From: JAAZBA01 sp964461815
GTDB taxonomy: Bacteria; Bacillota; Clostridia; Oscillospirales; QAMX01
Assembly: GCA_964461815.1 (NCBI GenBank)
Contig: CAYWVF010000039.1
Span: 1-8,995 of the forward strand
DNA: 8,995 bases
Reading direction: 5' to 3'
Shown here one piece after another: positions 7,245-8,995 of the stretch (the stretch's first letter is position 1; each line of letters begins with the position of its first letter). A program made the translations under genes and the position numbers. The notes under the pieces are model-generated. The model worked only from the letters and a program-made list of their open reading frames with translations. It did no database searches and was not told the DNA's origin.

Positions 7245-7265
7245 ACATGTTTATTACAATATAAG
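7245..7265. repeat. Copy 1 of a 21-bp imperfect repeat shared with the EamA promoter
   Basis: This stretch, between the two transporter genes, matches 8346-8366 at 19 of 21 positions in the same orientation. Both copies begin ACATGTTTATTA and end TATAAG. Here there is no -35 box at the right distance, so it is not an obvious second promoter. Confidence 0.5.
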
Positions 7266-7269
7266 TGTA

Positions 7270-8130
7270 TCAAATCAGCATCAGAAGCGCTCCTGCAACG
7301 ATGAGGATCAAGCCGAGAAAAGCCTTGAACGAAAGCTTTTCTCGAAATACAATATACGAAAATGCGACCGTTACAAGTATACTCAGCTTGTCGATCGGTA
7401 CAACCACACTGGCTAGTCCGTCACGCAGAGCCTTATAATAACACAGCCATGATGCGCCCGTGGCAAGACCGGACAGACAGATAAATCCCAGCTCCTTTCG
7501 TGGTATCTCTTTGAGTTTGCTACCCTTGCCTGTAATAAATACCATTCCCCAAGATGAGATCAAAACTACCGCCGTGCGGATCATTGTACCAAGGTTTGAT
7601 TCAACTCCCTCGATACCGATCTTTCCGAAAATTGACGTTAAAGCGGCAAAAACCGCTGAAAGGCAAGCATACAATAGCCATGATTTGCTTTGTTCTTTTT
7701 CATTTTCAGTAGGCTTCTTCTCGATCATCAGAAATGTTCCGATTCCGATCAGTACCACACACACAGCTTTCAGCAGTGATATAGGTTCGCCAAGGATAAT
7801 GAATGCAAGCAGTATCGATAATATCGTACTCGACTTGTCGATCGGTACAACATTATTGATTTTTCCAAGCTGTAATGCACGAAAATAGCATAGCCATGAT
7901 GCACCTGTGGCAAAGCCTGACAATATCAGGAATATCCATATCTTTGCCTCGATACGAGCTATGCTGCTAAAGCTGCCGACGATTGCCACCATGACAGCGG
8001 ACATTGCCAAAACGATGATCGTTCTAATGGCTGTTGCAACTGTCGAATCGGTCTTTTTTATACCGCATTTGGCAAGAATAGAAGTAATTCCGGCGAAAAA
8101 AGCTGAACAGAATGCAAGAATAATCCACAT
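7270..8130 (-). CDS. EamA-type transporter of the drug/metabolite transporter (DMT) superfamily
   Basis: A 286-residue inner-membrane protein with about ten hydrophobic helices in two similar EamA halves (about 1-137 and 150-286). The duplication is plain: ATGASWLCY occurs at 74-82 and again at 223-231, and VPIDK at 95-99 and 244-248, always 149 residues apart. A polar linker rich in Lys and Glu (about 137-150) joins the halves. Single-half proteins of this kind exist and may have been the ancestral form. The start is supported by AAGGA (8138-8142), 7 nt before the ATG. It is the first gene of a probable operon with the AEC permease. DMT members carry amino acids, sugars, drugs or other metabolites, and nothing here fixes which. 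A consensus promoter and a long structured leader precede it. Confidence 0.92.
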   Translation of the reverse strand: MWIILAFCSAFFAGITSILAKCGIKKTDSTVATAIRTIIVLAMSAVMVAIVGSFSSIARIEAKIWIFLILSGFATGASWLCYFRALQLGKINNVVPIDKSSTILSILLAFIILGEPISLLKAVCVVLIGIGTFLMIEKKPTENEKEQSKSWLLYACLSAVFAALTSIFGKIGIEGVESNLGTMIRTAVVLISSWGMVFITGKGSKLKEIPRKELGFICLSGLATGASWLCYYKALRDGLASVVVPIDKLSILVTVAFSYIVFREKLSFKAFLGLILIVAGALLMLI

Positions 8131-8346
8131 AAAAAGTTCCTTCTTTCCGAATCAAAAAAGCAATACGCTCTTTGTCATAATTAACATTCACTTATACACT
8201 ATTACAACGAACGCAGAGCTTATCACTTCCCCGCATTTATCGAAACTATTACCTCTGAGTTAAAGTAATTTGGTTACAGCCTTTTATCGTGCCTAAATGG
8301 CAATTATATGGCTGTGATTTTTACGGATTCTTTACATCAAAAATAA
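8131..8346 (-). promoter_or_regulatory. Long 5' leader of the EamA operon with several potential hairpins
   Basis: About 216 nt separate the predicted start site from the ATG. Read as minus-strand RNA it holds several hairpins. One is a stem-loop with ACAGCC/GGCUGU outside (8310-8315 with 8276-8281) and UGCC/GGCA inside (8299-8302 with 8290-8293). A second is a weak AUUAC/GUAAU hairpin (8265-8269 with 8248-8252). A third is a 9-bp hairpin, AAUGCGGGG with CUCUGCGUU (8229-8237 with 8210-8218), which includes three G-U pairs. The fourth is a 7-bp AU-rich hairpin (8167-8173 with 8155-8161) whose 3' arm runs into six U residues, like a weak attenuator. I do not recognise a known riboswitch class. 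Regulation by RNA structure is inference. Confidence 0.4.
8152..8187 (-). CDS. Possible leader peptide upstream of the EamA gene
   Basis: An 11-codon frame, MLIMTKSVLLF then TGA, lies wholly in the EamA leader and ends 21 bases before the EamA start. The U-rich hairpin at 8155-8173 falls inside it, so translation could affect that hairpin. The ribosome binding site is poor (AAGTGA directly before the ATG), and there is no run of one amino acid as in classic attenuators. It may be chance. Confidence 0.15.
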   Translation of the reverse strand: MLIMTKSVLLF

Positions 8347-8366
8347 CATGTTTATTATAGTATAAG
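8346..8366. repeat. Copy 2 of the 21-bp imperfect repeat, covering the EamA -10 box
   Basis: It matches 7245-7265 at 19 of 21 positions. Inside it, 8354-8365 (ATTATAGTATAA) is identical to 1204-1215 in the regulator/mannosidase gap, and it contains one complete TTATA-N-TATAA palindrome (8355-8365). Confidence 0.5.
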
Positions 8367-8382
8367 GAAATACGCATGTCAA
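8354..8382 (-). promoter_or_regulatory. Perfect-consensus promoter of the EamA-AEC operon
   Basis: On the minus strand TTGACA (8377-8382) and TATAAT (8354-8359) are separated by exactly 17 bp. Transcription would begin near 8347. The promoter resembles that of the AraC gene beyond the core hexamers: both read TTGACATG at the -35, and both have TTATA(C/G)TATAAT at the -10. Confidence 0.8.
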
Positions 8383-8507
8383 TATTAATTCCGACAATGT
8401 TCTATGTTCGCCATTAAATATACTTACAAAAAGTCATAGCCATACGAAATATACTTTAATGCATCTGTCAAGGATATTTTCTGCAAAGCTATATACAGTT
8501 CAAAATG

Positions 8508-8546
8508 AAAATTAGCAGGATAGTGTAGACCTTTCCTGCTAATTTT
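8508..8546. terminator. Strong bidirectional terminator after the right-edge gene
   Basis: AAAATTAGCAGGA (8508-8520) and TCCTGCTAATTTT (8534-8546) form a perfect 13-bp stem with a 13-nt loop. The A/T ends give a U tract in both directions. It begins 41 bases beyond the stop of the minus-strand gene ending at 8587 and isolates it from the EamA operon promoter. The rest of 8383-8586 shows no credible gene. Confidence 0.8.
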
Positions 8547-8586
8547 ATATTTCGGATATGACTTTGAAACAAAGAATATTTCACCG

Positions 8587-8995
8587 TTACTTCTTCTTAA
8601 TTGCCCGTAGTTCAATGTAGCCACGGTTTTCACGGGGTTCAAGCTGAATCCGGGGATTGGTGTCATCCCATGCATAGCCGATGACTCTGGGGTCGTAGCC
8701 GTTCATGGCCTGCTGCACGGCGGAGATGGCCTCGCAGTAATCTTCCTCCGCAAAGGGTTCGCCCTGGAACATCAGGTAATCGGCTTCCGGCAGCTCGATC
8801 ACATCGAAGCCCTCCGGAACTGCGCCCTGGTAGTCTGCATCCACTTCCACGCCCTGCACATAAGTAGAAGTGTTGGGCTTTTTGAATTGCTCCGGCAGCC
8901 ACAGGCAGACCGGCTCGCCGCAGAGGGAATCCATGCTCAACAGCAGTCCCCACACATCGCAGCCCACCTCCTCACAGTAGGGGAAGTAGTCCTCC
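8587..8995 (-). CDS. C-terminal GyrI-like (AraC-type) effector-binding domain protein, partial
   Basis: The frame ends with TAA at 8587 and stays open through the right edge, where it begins EDYFPYCEEVGCDVWG, so the true start lies outside the window. The 136 visible residues look like the GyrI-like small-molecule binding domain found at the C-terminus of many Firmicute AraC-family regulators and also as a stand-alone protein. Recognisable stretches are EPVCLWLPEQF, YVQGVEVDADY, VPEGFDVIELPEADYLMFQGEPF, and a GYIEL end. An N-terminal AraC helix-turn-helix is probable but not seen. Base composition is markedly GC-richer than all genes to its left (36 of 60 bases at 8701-8760), suggesting a different origin. 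A strong terminator follows. Confidence 0.8.
   Translation of the reverse strand, partial: EDYFPYCEEVGCDVWGLLLSMDSLCGEPVCLWLPEQFKKPNTSTYVQGVEVDADYQGAVPEGFDVIELPEADYLMFQGEPFAEEDYCEAISAVQQAMNGYDPRVIGYAWDDTNPRIQLEPRENRGYIELRAIKKK

Noticed and set aside
8424..8675. An 83-codon minus-strand frame with an ATG inside the GyrI-like gene
   Set aside because: Its first part overlaps a well-supported domain in another frame, and its second part runs through the perfect 13-bp terminator hairpin. It has no ribosome binding site and no recognisable family features.
1..8995. CRISPR array, mobile element, tRNA or defence system
   Set aside because: No regularly spaced repeats, transposase or integrase, tRNA-like fold or known defence protein was seen. 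The genes fit carbohydrate metabolism, transport and regulation.

Overview
The window looks like a chromosome segment from a low-to-mid GC Firmicute, most likely a gut Clostridia of the Ruminococcus/Oscillospiraceae kind. The basis is strong AGGAGG-type ribosome binding sites about 8 nt before starts, near-consensus sigma-A promoters in AT-rich gaps, and protein families common in that group. The species assignment is inference. There are no rRNA or tRNA genes, CRISPR arrays, transposases or phage genes.

Left part (1-4355). The first 37 bases hold the 5' end of a minus-strand gene that starts like an exported protein. Next come a minus-strand AraC-family regulator (304-1185) and, divergent from it, a large cytoplasmic GH38 alpha-mannosidase (1314-4355). 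The gap between these two holds back-to-back promoters and a perfect 12-bp inverted repeat. That repeat covers the regulator's -10 and sits about 45 bp upstream of the predicted mannosidase start site. This is the layout expected of a local sugar-responsive switch: the regulator represses itself and activates the glycosidase. It is the clearest functional unit in the window.

Middle part (4356-6174). A maltose/galactoside O-acetyltransferase-like gene (4426-5064) follows the mannosidase on the same strand and has its own promoter. It converges with a minus-strand Gfo/Idh/MocA oxidoreductase (5164-6174). Two perfect 11-bp hairpins lie between them in crossed order, so the two mRNA 3' ends should overlap.

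Right part (6175-8586). Two minus-strand membrane transporters form a probable operon: an EamA-type DMT transporter (7270-8130), then an AEC-family permease (6280-7227). The operon is driven by a perfect-consensus promoter at 8354-8382, followed by a leader of about 216 nt. That leader has several potential hairpins, including two whose G-U pairs form only in the minus-strand RNA. The oxidoreductase downstream has its own promoter.

Right edge (8587-8995). The C-terminal part of a minus-strand GyrI-like effector-binding domain protein is cut by the window end. It is clearly richer in GC (about 60% in a counted 60-base stretch) than the rest (about 45% in a comparable stretch). A strong bidirectional terminator separates it from the transporter operon.

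Most of the window is a conventional carbohydrate-metabolism neighbourhood. The points that deserve a second look are regulatory: the palindrome and its echo at the transporter promoter, the structured leader, and the crossed terminators.
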